Position numbers and translations under genes: made by a program. The notes below the pieces were generated by a model. That model was not told where the DNA came from, did not search any database, and saw only the letters and a list, made by a program, of their open reading frames with translations. From UBA2040 sp041751955 (GTDB taxonomy: Bacteria > Bacteroidota > Bacteroidia > Flavobacteriales_D > Crocinitomicaceae), in assembly GCA_041751955.1 (NCBI GenBank), contig JBGSIB010000047.1, forward strand, positions 1 through 64,000: DNA of 64,000 nucleotides, written 5' to 3'. How positions within the stretch are numbered: the stretch's first letter is position 1; each line of letters opens with the position of its first letter. Below, piece by piece: positions 27,099-37,100 of the stretch.

Positions 27099-27152
27099 AA
27101 CTTTTAGTCTTCTAAAATTCTCGAATTTTAAAATTTTCGAAGACTAAAAGTT
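27099..27152. repeat. Long inverted repeat upstream of alkD-like gene
   Basis: Perfect 14-bp arms (AACTTTTAGTCTTC at 27099-27112 and its complement at 27139-27152), with further pairing after one mismatch toward an AT-rich centre. There is no T-run on either side, so it is not an ordinary terminator. It lies 45 bases before the ATG at 27197 and could be an operator, an mRNA hairpin or a small insertion remnant. Confidence 0.6.
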
Positions 27153-27196
27153 GTCGTTTGCTATCACATCATCTCTTTTTTCCTTACTTTTATTTC

Positions 27197-27862
27197 ATGA
27201 TTGACGCAATAACTTCTTCCTTTCAAAAGCGCCAAAATTCTGAGTTTGCTGAAAAAATGTCTGCCTATATGCGGGACAAATTTGAGTATTTTGGACTCAT
27301 GGCCGACGAACGGAAAACGATTCAAAAAGAATTTTTTCCTCTTTTGAATATGTCCTTCGGTGAACATGAACGTTGGGAAATGGTCAGAGAATTTTGGGAA
27401 AAACCGCAGCGTGAATTCATCTATTTCACCATCGATTGGATGAACACATTTAAACCGAAAACTTTTCAAAAAGAAGATATTCATCACATTCATTTTCTCA
27501 TCACCAACCAATCATGGTGGGATAGTGTAGATAGTTTAGCTTCCAACCTTTTGTCGAAATACAACAAACAATTTCCCGAAATGCAGCAAAACTGGCTAGA
27601 GGATTGGCGCGAATCGAATAACTTTTGGCTCCGCCGCTCTTGCTTGATTTTTCAGTTGAAATATAAAAATGAAACAGATTTCGATTTACTTAAATCTTTA
27701 ATAAAAGAAAATCTACATCACAAAGAATTTTTCATTCAAAAAGCAATTGGTTGGTCGCTTCGGCAATATGCTAAATTTCAACCTGAGCTTGTAAAAGAAT
27801 TTGTAACATCAGAAAACATTAAAGGTCTCGCCAAACGCGAAGCTTTAAAACACCTAAAATAA
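27197..27862 (+). CDS. AlkD-like DNA alkylation repair protein
   Basis: 221 residues of HEAT-like helical repeats, the AlkD/AlkC fold. AlkD removes alkylated bases such as 7-methylguanine without flipping them. The signature WWDSVD is at residues 107-112; Asp112 and Trp108 correspond to the DNA-contacting Asp/Trp pair of AlkD as I recall it. I chose the ATG at 27197 because the frame upstream starts with TTG in AT-rich non-coding DNA. The next gene begins one base after its stop, suggesting a two-gene unit with the gamma carbonic anhydrase family protein. Confidence 0.88.
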   Translation: MIDAITSSFQKRQNSEFAEKMSAYMRDKFEYFGLMADERKTIQKEFFPLLNMSFGEHERWEMVREFWEKPQREFIYFTIDWMNTFKPKTFQKEDIHHIHFLITNQSWWDSVDSLASNLLSKYNKQFPEMQQNWLEDWRESNNFWLRRSCLIFQLKYKNETDFDLLKSLIKENLHHKEFFIQKAIGWSLRQYAKFQPELVKEFVTSENIKGLAKREALKHLK

Positions 27863-27863
27863 A

Positions 27864-28379
27864 ATGGCTTTAATTAAAGAATGTAGAGGTTTCACACCTC
27901 AAAATGGAGACGATTGTTGGTTCGCTGAAAATGCAACCATTGTTGGTGATGTGATCATGGGCGACCAATGTTCAGTCTGGTTCAATACGGTAATTCGCGG
28001 CGATGTCAATTCCATACGCATGGGAAACAAAGTCAATGTCCAAGACGGAGCGGTGATTCATTGTACGTATGAAAAGACCAAAGTTAATCTGGGAAATAAT
28101 GTTTCTATTGGACACAATGCGCTTATTCACGGTTGCACAGTCGAAGACAATGTTTTGATTGGCATGGGAGCAATTGTGATGGACGATTGTTATATCGAAT
28201 CGGGTTCCATTATTGCAGCTGGAGCGGTTCTTCTGGAAGGAACGCGCGTTGGCAAAGGTTCCATTTGGGCTGGGGTTCCCGCAAAAAAAGTCAAAGACAT
28301 TTCACCTGAATTATTCGAAGGTGAAGTGATGCGCATTGCCAACAATTATGTGAAATATTCCGGTTGGTTCAAGGATTGA
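27864..28379 (+). CDS. Gamma carbonic anhydrase family protein (YrdA/PaaY type)
   Basis: 171 residues of left-handed beta-helix hexapeptide repeats (VNLGNNVSIGHNALIHG). The three metal His are His66 (VIHCTYE), His84 and His89 (GHNALIHG), and the conserved Arg/Asp pair (VIRGDVNSI) is present. Members of this family bind metal, but many lack carbonic anhydrase activity, so activity should not be assumed. It starts one base after the AlkD-like gene. Confidence 0.88.
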   Translation: MALIKECRGFTPQNGDDCWFAENATIVGDVIMGDQCSVWFNTVIRGDVNSIRMGNKVNVQDGAVIHCTYEKTKVNLGNNVSIGHNALIHGCTVEDNVLIGMGAIVMDDCYIESGSIIAAGAVLLEGTRVGKGSIWAGVPAKKVKDISPELFEGEVMRIANNYVKYSGWFKD

Positions 28380-28417
28380 AAATCTAAGGTTCATCTTTAT
28401 TTCCGCATAGATTATTC

Positions 28418-28425
28418 TATATTTG
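28418..28425 (+). promoter_or_regulatory. -7 promoter element abutting the O-antigen ligase gene
   Basis: TATATTTG matches TAnnTTTG and touches the first ATG (28426). Transcription from it would begin near 28430, which favours the second ATG at 28432 or a leaderless transcript. Confidence 0.45.
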
Positions 28426-30366
28426 ATGTCAATGAAAGTTGAAAAAGCACTTCCTCGTAATCCATCTTATTTGCTCATTTTGACGGGACTACTTTTTGGA
28501 GGTCTGTTTTACCTGTATTATCCACACATTCAAAATTATTCAACGACGCCAAAATGGTTGTTTGTTTCCTTTTTTTCTTTGTTCCTTTTATTTCTTGGTA
28601 AAAAAGAGAAGTTGTCCTGGTCGATGGGTGTCACGATTTGGTTTGCTTTCATTGTTCTATACTTGTTTGAGAGTTTCTGGTCGTATAATTTTTGGGACAG
28701 CGTTGTGCGCACAATTCCATGGATTTTGGCACCTTTTTCCGTTTTACTTATCGCTCGGCAAGAAAAAGATCTGAGGGTGTTCTATCCAAAACTCGCATTC
28801 GCCATAGGAATATTGATTGCTCCTATTGTGCTTCTTGCCCTACTTGAACTGACGGATTTATTGATTTCGGGAAGCTACTCACATGCCTCAACATATCAAT
28901 TCCGATATACTTTTGGAAACAGAAATCAGTTTTGTGAATTGCTGGCTTTGATTGTTCCGATTTTGTCCATTGGAGCGTATTTCACGAAAGAAAAATGGAG
29001 GAAGGTCTTCTTCTTTTCCCTCATTGGACTGATTTACTTGATGGCAACACTTTTGCAAAATAGAGCAGCAATTTTAGTTTTATACGCTATTTATCCACTG
29101 TTTTTTGCTCTTTTCCTTTTCCAAGGTTTTAAACCAAAAACTAAAAAATATGCTCACCTTGTTCTTTTGGCTTGCGTTTTAATCGGAACAATTTTAGTTT
29201 TTAGTCCGCTTCGTAAAAACATTCCTGTCGTCCGCAATCTGGTTGAAACAGGTTATGGAAGTGGAAATGAAAGGGTACGTATTTGGAGTAATTCCATTGA
29301 TTTATGGAAAGAATCACCTGTTTTTGGAAAAGGTTCTGGCGATTGGAAAATTGAAATTTTAAAAACTCCGCTTGAACATACCCAAGCAGACAATAGCACT
29401 GTTTTCTTTCAGCGGGCACACAATGATTTTCTTCAAGTTGCTGTCGAAAATGGACTAGTTGGTCTCGTTTTATTTGTCACTTTTTTTATTGTAAGCATCG
29501 TGCTGCTTTTCAAATCTGATATTGAATTTCGAAGTAAGATCATACTATTGGCTGGCGTTGCAGGCTATGTGCTAATTTCAAACTTTTCTTTTCCCATTGA
29601 AAAAATAGAGTTGCTGATCCTTCTCTTTTTGTTCTTTTTACCGGGTATAAAAAAGAATTTTGTCGCCAGCAAGAAGCTGATGTTGCAAAAATTCATAGTC
29701 GCGGCAATGGTGTTAAGTGTTATTATTCTTGGCGTTTCCTGGCTGAAAAATGAGCAAAACTATTTCCTTTTTAAAGGAGAAAACAACGTATATGCCTTTG
29801 AGGAAATTAATTTAAAAAAATATACTATCGATCCAACTTCGACTCCACTCGAATGGCATTCCGGCAACAGTTTTTATAACAAAGCTGATTACAAAAACGC
29901 GCTTATTTCTTATCATTCGGCATTGGAACACAATCCCTATCACGTTCATGTGCTCAACAACATGGGAAGCTGTCATTATGCTCTTCAGGAAATGGAACAA
30001 GCGGAGAAATATTACCGAACAGCGCTTTCTTTGAATCCAAAATTTGTAGAAACGAGAATGAATTTTGCGTCATTTCAATTCAACAAAGGATTGATTGATA
30101 GCGCATTGGTTCAAATTCTTTCGATTCCGGGAGATAGAGAACCGAAAAATTATAGGGTCTTTATAAAAGCGATTGCGCAAGCCAAATACAAATCTTTGAT
30201 GGACTTGTATGATGAGCCTGAATTTGAAAATTTCTTGGAAACTACCTTCGAAAATGATGCGGTTTTGTATCATATTTCAGAACGCTCCCGATACAGCGGT
30301 GCAAGTTACGAAGTGGAATTGAGAAAATATGCCATTGAAAAAGCTGTAATACCACTGAAAGATTAA
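28426..30366 (+). CDS. O-antigen ligase family (Wzy_C) membrane protein with TPR tail
   Basis: About 646 residues from the ATG at 28426 (the ATG at 28432 is an alternative). About ten membrane segments fill residues 10-465, with the Wzy_C/WaaL-type loop in the middle (RVRIWSNSIDLWKESPVFGKG, then RAHNDFLQVAVENGLVG). A C-terminal TPR region (about 475-590; ALISYHSALEHNPYHVHVLN) follows. Such proteins join glycans to lipid or protein; the Bacteroidetes forms with TPR tails may be protein O-oligosaccharyltransferases. It is a single gene, not adjacent to the glycan locus at 42-64 kb. Confidence 0.82.
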   Translation: MSMKVEKALPRNPSYLLILTGLLFGGLFYLYYPHIQNYSTTPKWLFVSFFSLFLLFLGKKEKLSWSMGVTIWFAFIVLYLFESFWSYNFWDSVVRTIPWILAPFSVLLIARQEKDLRVFYPKLAFAIGILIAPIVLLALLELTDLLISGSYSHASTYQFRYTFGNRNQFCELLALIVPILSIGAYFTKEKWRKVFFFSLIGLIYLMATLLQNRAAILVLYAIYPLFFALFLFQGFKPKTKKYAHLVLLACVLIGTILVFSPLRKNIPVVRNLVETGYGSGNERVRIWSNSIDLWKESPVFGKGSGDWKIEILKTPLEHTQADNSTVFFQRAHNDFLQVAVENGLVGLVLFVTFFIVSIVLLFKSDIEFRSKIILLAGVAGYVLISNFSFPIEKIELLILLFLFFLPGIKKNFVASKKLMLQKFIVAAMVLSVIILGVSWLKNEQNYFLFKGENNVYAFEEINLKKYTIDPTSTPLEWHSGNSFYNKADYKNALISYHSALEHNPYHVHVLNNMGSCHYALQEMEQAEKYYRTALSLNPKFVETRMNFASFQFNKGLIDSALVQILSIPGDREPKNYRVFIKAIAQAKYKSLMDLYDEPEFENFLETTFENDAVLYHISERSRYSGASYEVELRKYAIEKAVIPLKD

Positions 30367-30411
30367 AACGTACCGTTTACTCAATAGCCCTGTTAAAATC
30401 CGGAATCTCTT

Positions 30412-32040
30412 TTGGTAAGCCATTTGAATTGGCGTATCTTGCGAACTCAAACACTAAATAGTCTCACTCTGAACAAAACTATTCTCGCATTCATGGCTTG
30501 TTTTCTGACCAGCTTTTTGATCGGGCAAACCATTTCCAATGTTTCCCCCAACTCAGGTGATCGAGGCACTTGGCAACTTCCTATTACAATCACTGGATCA
30601 GGAACTAATTTTGCCAATGCAACTTCAACTGTAGTTACTATCAGTCAGGGAACTTCGACCACTTTGAGTTTGGATGTAAGCAATGTGAATTCAGTAACGG
30701 CGACTTCTCTCAACTGCAATGTTCAAATTCCCAATAATGCACCTTTAGGAAATTATACGGTGAGCGTTTACGATCAGTCAGTTGGTGGAATGATAAGTTT
30801 ACCCAATAGTTTTACTGTTTTTCCGAATAGTCAACCTGCTGTTTTAGTTGGAACTACGCCAGAAAAAGCTGCTGTTAACCAAACTTTACCGATTACAATT
30901 AGTGTTGATCACGCCAATTTTGCGCAAGCAACCGACAATGTGTTTTATTTAGCACAGCAAGGTACAAGCACTGTTCTTTTTCCAGTTCCTGGCTCCATGA
31001 TTGCTCTGAATGACAGCCATTTAAAAGCTTCTTTCGATTTTAGTGGTTACCCCGTAGGTGCAGTTTTCGATGTGTATTGTCAAAATGATTTCGATGGCTT
31101 TTTCTTTGACAATGGTGCAGTTGTATTGACGGCCCCTACCTCTATTTCTGGAAGCGTAATCTATGCTGGAAACTACAACGGTTTGGTAGAATTGTATCAA
31201 AAGAATACGAATGTCACCCCAAATACATATTCGCTGGTAGCAAGTTATCCCGTCACTTCCAATTCTTATACTTTCCCAAATGTTGCTCAAGCCTCTTATT
31301 ATTTGAGGTCAGTGCCGATAAATATGACTGATGTAGTAGCTACTTATTACCCATCCGACATTTCTTGGTTGACTTCTACTTTGGTGACTACAAATCCGTT
31401 GGTTCCAAGTACATCAATAGATATTACGCCAGTTACGAGCCTATCCTTACCAGGAGGCGTAACGGTCAATGGAAATATAGGATATGGACCAAGTGGATTT
31501 ACTAAGGCCCAAGGTTCAGGAATTGTTTTAGCTCCAGGAATCGAAGTATTCTTGATGGATACTGATAATTCATTGTACGCACAAACAACAACAGATGCGA
31601 ATGGCGCATACTCCTTCGGAGGTGTAGCTCTTGGAAACTACAAAATCGTTATTGATTTACCAGGTTATTCGCAAACATCTTCTTACAATTTCACCGTTGA
31701 TGGTACTTTTTCTGAGGTTTCTGATTTGGACTTTTTAATCGATAATAACGAAATTTTCCCAGCCAACTTTATGGGGCTTGAAACCAAAAAATTAACCAGT
31801 AGGTTAACCGTGTTTCCAAACCCTACGAATGGAGAATTGAACATTAAATTGCCAGAAGGCATGACGAATGCAAAAGTATTGGTGTACAACCACTTAGGTC
31901 AGATGGTTACTGAACAAAATATTTCAACGCAAGGTTCAAAATTATTCACACTGAATATCAATGACCTTTCTGCTGGATTATACATGATTCGTTTGGAAAG
32001 CGATCAATCCGTTTCAGAAACAAGATTGATGAAACAATAA
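30412..32040 (+). CDS. T9SS type A surface protein with IPT-like and CNA-B-like domains
   Basis: Up to 542 residues. Two IPT/TIG-like domains (about 43-135 and 140-235; SNVSPNSGDRGTW) are followed by carboxypeptidase-regulatory or CNA-B-like segments (about 240-435; TTTDANGAYSFGGVALGNYK). A T9SS type A tail fills about 468-542 (VFPNPTNGELNI, then SAGLYMIRLES). The start is uncertain. The only ATG, at 30493, leaves a short signal peptide, while TTG or CTG codons at 30412-30469 would give a longer one ending FLIGQ. It is probably an adhesin or scaffold; function unknown. A strong bidirectional terminator follows. Confidence 0.8.
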   Translation: MVSHLNWRILRTQTLNSLTLNKTILAFMACFLTSFLIGQTISNVSPNSGDRGTWQLPITITGSGTNFANATSTVVTISQGTSTTLSLDVSNVNSVTATSLNCNVQIPNNAPLGNYTVSVYDQSVGGMISLPNSFTVFPNSQPAVLVGTTPEKAAVNQTLPITISVDHANFAQATDNVFYLAQQGTSTVLFPVPGSMIALNDSHLKASFDFSGYPVGAVFDVYCQNDFDGFFFDNGAVVLTAPTSISGSVIYAGNYNGLVELYQKNTNVTPNTYSLVASYPVTSNSYTFPNVAQASYYLRSVPINMTDVVATYYPSDISWLTSTLVTTNPLVPSTSIDITPVTSLSLPGGVTVNGNIGYGPSGFTKAQGSGIVLAPGIEVFLMDTDNSLYAQTTTDANGAYSFGGVALGNYKIVIDLPGYSQTSSYNFTVDGTFSEVSDLDFLIDNNEIFPANFMGLETKKLTSRLTVFPNPTNGELNIKLPEGMTNAKVLVYNHLGQMVTEQNISTQGSKLFTLNINDLSAGLYMIRLESDQSVSETRLMKQ

Positions 32041-32055
32041 AGAATTTCAATTGAG

Positions 32056-32093
32056 AATAAAAATAGCCGCAGGAAACTGTGGCTATTTTTATT
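32056..32093. terminator. Bidirectional terminator with GAAA tetraloop
   Basis: A 13-bp perfect stem (32056-32068 with 32081-32093) extends through a G-U pair and CAG/CTG to a GAAA loop at 32073-32076. A/T-rich flanks on both sides allow termination of both convergent genes. Confidence 0.88.
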
Positions 32094-32108
32094 CAATGAA
32101 TTTAAAGC

Positions 32109-34031
32109 CTATTTGGCAGGATAATTTCCACCTACTTTTCTGGAATTCCAGCTGGTATTCAATTCAAATAATGGCAATTTCTTAGGAGGATTTGTGAATC
32201 CCACAGTATCCGTCAAAGCATTTAAAAAAGCGATGATATCTTTTTGCTCTCTTTTACTCAAATTCAATTTATCCTCTGGTAAAGTTTGGTGCGGAACATC
32301 CATTCCCAAGCCAACACCGCCACCTTCATTGTAAAAATCGAGTACTTCTTCTAAGGTTGCAAATACGCCATTGTGCATGTAGGGTGCTGTAAGTCCAATA
32401 TTTCTCAAAGTACCCGTTTTGAAAGAACGCTGATAAAATGGTGCCTGTTCCATAATCATTCGGTTCATGTATCGTCCCAAATCTTCATCCAATTTGTAGG
32501 GTGCAACATTATTTTGTGGAATACCCAAGACTTCTGATTCACTTTCTTGAAAATTGGGCGGTACTAAACCTGAAAATGTAGGAGCAAAATGACAAGTGGC
32601 ACAAGATGCTTTACCAGAAAAAAGATTGTATCCACGGATGATGGCGGGATCTATTTTTGCAATTTCTCCGCGCATGTATCTGTCGAAAAGTGAATTGTGA
32701 GATTGCAATGAAGCTACATAGCGCGTGACAGCATTGGTGACCGTGTTGCGCGTGATACCTTCCTTGCCATATGCTTGCTGAAATAAGTTAAGGTACTCAT
32801 CTGATTTTTTTAAATTATTGACAATCTGGGTATAATCTGAGTCAAACTCGTCTGGATTAAAAATAACATGATCCATCTGAGCCGAAAGTCGATCTGCCCT
32901 GAAATCGTAAAAGAACTTTTCGGAAAAAACACTGTTCAAAATAGTCGGCGTATTGCGCAACCCGGATATTTTCCCATCGGCGGAAATAGACTTAGTTAAA
33001 CCATCAGAAAAAGCCTTTTGAGGCTGATGACAGGTGGCGCAAGCCATGTTTTGACTTTTGGATAAAACAGGATCAAAAAACAGTATTTTTCCCAATTCAA
33101 CTCTTTGAAATTCTTTCGTTTCATCTCGATGTTCAGCAAAATAATCCACGTCCAAGAAGTCATTTGAAAATAGACTCTCTGAGGAATAATTGACAGACCA
33201 ATGCTCGTCCAATCGCTGATGAGGCAATTCAATTAGCAATTCTTTTTGCACTTTTAAAATCAACCTCCACAAGGGGTCAGCGACATTTCTATGAAATTCT
33301 GCACGATTGAATTTTTCAAATTTACCTTTCTTTAAGCTTGTACTTCCCAGCTGTATCAATTGGTTAAAGTCACTCTTTTCTTCTGACGGCAAATAAGAAA
33401 AATATATTTCCATTATTTGGCCAATTCCTTCCAATGAAATAGCGGTTTCTCTTAAAGATTTATCGGGATTTCCGGGTGAATCGAAACCAGTAATCCCCAT
33501 TGTATTGATACGAATGATACCGAATCTCAGTGCCTCAAAAACTACTGGATCCGTTAAGTTTTGTTGAATCGTTTGATCCGTTATCGAATTCAATTCTGCT
33601 ATTAGTTCGTGTATTTGACCGTTAATCTCTTTGAAATCGAGATTTTCATCATAAATCAATTCTTCGATGCGTTGCAAACCAGAAGGTTCGATTATCATCA
33701 AGGACGGAACTTTTTTCATGACTTTGGGCAAAGGTGCTCCGTTGATAGAAGTAGTATAAAGTTGTGGATCCAAATAGGACAGTAAACTTTCGATTCGTTT
33801 AAAAGGAACTCTTGTTTCTAAAAACAACTTTTCAACCTTCTGAAAACTAGTTGGATTTCTCGTTTCTTTCTCCAAGATATTCAAGCCTTCAACAAAATTA
33901 TTCAACTCATTTTTAAACAATTTTCGAACTTGAATGATAGGAAGTTCCTTCGTTTGTCCCTCATTTTGGGTCGAACTTAAAAAATAAACTGTAGCTAATG
34001 CTAGACTAATTCCAATTAATATATTTCTCAT
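32109..34031 (-). CDS. Diheme cytochrome c peroxidase (MauG/CcpA family)
   Basis: 640 residues from the ATG at 34031. A signal helix (about 1-20) precedes an unassigned helical region of about 270 residues and then the cytochrome c peroxidase module. Heme-binding CATCH motifs lie at about 331-335 (followed by QPQKAFSDG) and 477-481 (followed by FAPTFSG). The family reduces hydrogen peroxide, or oxidises partners as MauG does, in the periplasm. The long N-terminal extension is larger than in typical 320-350-residue peroxidases. It lies 81 bases downstream of the PhoX-like gene on the same strand and may be co-expressed with it. Confidence 0.88.
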   Translation of the reverse strand: MRNILIGISLALATVYFLSSTQNEGQTKELPIIQVRKLFKNELNNFVEGLNILEKETRNPTSFQKVEKLFLETRVPFKRIESLLSYLDPQLYTTSINGAPLPKVMKKVPSLMIIEPSGLQRIEELIYDENLDFKEINGQIHELIAELNSITDQTIQQNLTDPVVFEALRFGIIRINTMGITGFDSPGNPDKSLRETAISLEGIGQIMEIYFSYLPSEEKSDFNQLIQLGSTSLKKGKFEKFNRAEFHRNVADPLWRLILKVQKELLIELPHQRLDEHWSVNYSSESLFSNDFLDVDYFAEHRDETKEFQRVELGKILFFDPVLSKSQNMACATCHQPQKAFSDGLTKSISADGKISGLRNTPTILNSVFSEKFFYDFRADRLSAQMDHVIFNPDEFDSDYTQIVNNLKKSDEYLNLFQQAYGKEGITRNTVTNAVTRYVASLQSHNSLFDRYMRGEIAKIDPAIIRGYNLFSGKASCATCHFAPTFSGLVPPNFQESESEVLGIPQNNVAPYKLDEDLGRYMNRMIMEQAPFYQRSFKTGTLRNIGLTAPYMHNGVFATLEEVLDFYNEGGGVGLGMDVPHQTLPEDKLNLSKREQKDIIAFLNALTDTVGFTNPPKKLPLFELNTSWNSRKVGGNYPAK

Positions 34032-34112
34032 ATCTCTAAAATAAAATATCCCTTGACGCAGGAATAATCCATGCGCCAAGGGAGGTCTTTTGTTGTTGTA
34101 AGGCGGTAAACC

Positions 34113-37100
34113 TTATTGAATAATCAACTTTTTAGTTTGACCTTCATTGTTTTTAACATAGTATGCACCTGGTGTCAAACCGATAATATCCAATTGGTTC
34201 GTATTTCTTTCCACACGAATCAGTTTTCCTTGGTTATCATAAAGTGCAACATCCATTGTTTTGCTGAAGTAAACAATTCTAGATGTTGGGTTCGGATAAA
34301 GACTGAATGCACTGTTGTCATTTTTCAATTCATCCAAATCTGCTTGGCTGATGTAATCCCAACCAGACAATGCGATTGTGCATGAATTGTTGTAAGGGAA
34401 AGGATTGCTTGTACTCGGATGTTGACAATTGAAGAACAAGGTTTTTCCGTCTGGTGTAGCACGAACTCCAGTAACTTCTGCTCCATAAGGCACTTGTGCG
34501 ATACGTACTAAATCATCCAAAGTAGGGTTAGCGATGCTCATGTCTAAGATGAACAATTCACAAGAACGATTGGAAATACCAGCTGGCATTCTTCCGTAAG
34601 ATGTTCCATTCAAATCCTCACAAATGACCATGTATGATTGTCCATTAACGTTCATGAATGTCAATCCATCAGGATTGGACAAATGAGTCTCTGGATAATT
34701 CGACATCGTAACGTCTGCAGTAGAGAAAGATGGTCCACCTTCTAAAGTAACGGTAACTTCATTTGTAGTTGGATTCAATTTCAAAATTCGTCCGTAATAA
34801 TCTACGTATGTTGAGCTGATTTCCGTCGTACTTTGTGAAGCAGCTCTTGCTGTGTGATGCGTTGCAAAAACTCCACCTCTATACATTTCATCTTTCCATG
34901 TATTTCCCGGTTTATCCAAACCTGTTTCAGTGATATAAACGTTTCCATCCTCGGCATTGTAAGCTACCCATTCCAAACGGTTGAACATCGTTGCGCCAGC
35001 ATTTACTGCTTCTTCTTGGAAAGAAAGCATTTTTTCCAAACGACCGTTATCTATTTCAATCCAGTTTGATCCGTCATAACCATTTACATTGTAAACCGAT
35101 ACGGAACCATTGTAATTTCCAACCACTTCGTTGGTAGAAATCAAATAAGGTAATCCAGTTGGGCTATTTGTCGCGTCAACGAACACCAATCCTTCTGGGC
35201 TCAAATCGACGCCATTTTTATTGAAGTAGTTTACATATGTCGGACTCATTGGGTTCGAAATATCAAACACCATAACTCCTGCTGCTCTTTCTAAACCGAT
35301 AAAAGCAAAAGTTTTTCCTGCAACAACTCCAACAGTTACCGATTCTGGTTCAGTTCCTTTGTCATCGTCTCTGTCTGCTGGGTAATTTCCATTGAAACGA
35401 GTTGCTATCATTTTAGCAATTTCGTTACCACTATCATACACTAAATTTCCAGACAAATCCCAAATAGAGAAAGAACGTGCACCATAAGAATACAGTTCAT
35501 CGTAATCTCCATCACCATCTGTATCACCTTGAGACGTGGTAACTTTCAAACGACCCAATTGATTGTTCGCTTGAATAGTCGCAGCATTAGGGAATGCTGT
35601 TGGATCTAATGTCAATGAATTTACACGTGCTTCTTCTGAATAACCTGAATAATCGCGTGAATCACCTTCGTTTGACGTAATCAAATACTCTGTACCGTTA
35701 ATGTTAGTGATTGCAATCGCATCTGGCAAATACATTCCATAAACATTATTCCAAGCTTGTAGATTTCCTTTGATATTATCTTGATCAGATGCATCAATTT
35801 CATTTCCTGCTGCTCCGTAATCTTTATAACCCAAAGCGATAATTGTATCGAAAGTAGCAGTTGCAATATCCAATACAGCTACCGCATTGTTTTCTTGTAA
35901 AGTTATGTAGGCTTTTGTTGAAGCTTGATTAACAGCCACATATTCTGGCTCCATATCCGCTGCGAAATTCGTTGTTCCATTTCCGTAAACACGCACATTT
36001 GGATACATCGCTGTCGTATAACCCGTAAACACTGCAGATTGAACTGTTGCGTTTGCTACACCTGTTGAAATATCAATTACAGATACAGAACCATCTGGGT
36101 CAACTGTATAATCTGCACTTGGTTCACCTTCATTCGCTACGATTACTTTCGATCCGTCTGGTGTGAAAGTCAACATATCCGGCAACGCACCAACCGTTAC
36201 CGTGTTTAATAAGTTATAGGCAACATCATAAAACAATACAACACCATTATTTTGTGTAACAACATTTGGAACGGCTACTGCAACAATTCCATTTTTTGCT
36301 GTAACTGATGTCGGTGTTCCGTATGCACTCAAATCGATGAAGCCAATACTATCAATAGTAGAAGGGTTAACAAATTCTAATACGGTAAGACCACCCAAAG
36401 CAGTATTTGTAGAGTAAATACGATTATTCACTTCGTCATAAGCTGAAATTTCTGAACTCGCATTCTCAAAAGTAGCTTGGTGTGATAATCTTAAGTATTG
36501 GTCGTCTTGTCGGTAAGCATATATTTTTCCAGATGTAAAATCACCTGCATTGTCTGCAACAAATTTAGAAAGCACACCAGGTGTGTTATCTGCTCCTGTA
36601 TAAACCGTTTTGTTGTCCGGCATTACCACGCCTCCTTCGAAAGGTTGGCGCCCCCAATTGTATTGTTTACGAATAGCCATGGCCTCTTTCGGGTCAATTT
36701 CAACCATCCAGTTGAAGTTTTCATATTTCTTAATTGTGTGACCATTCGCCATAGGTATTCCTGAATTACTGATGGTAAAATCCATAGTATCCAAAACACC
36801 GGCTCCAACTACTCCTTCCGCATTAGCGAATATTGAAGCGTTGTTTTCGCGGAACCATTCTTCTGCCGACCAAATTCTTCCGTCAACTTCAGAAACGATA
36901 CCTCCACAATTCATTCCTGTTTCACCAACTGTATTTGCGAAATCAACATTGAAGAATTTACCTGCTCGTCCGTCCGTTAATGTTTGATCAACGACTACGA
37001 TTGAGTCTCCAACTCTTCTTATTTTAAATACAGTCATTCCACCACCGTCACCAATATTTGGATCGCTCGTTATCATTTCATGATTCACAGAAACCCAACC

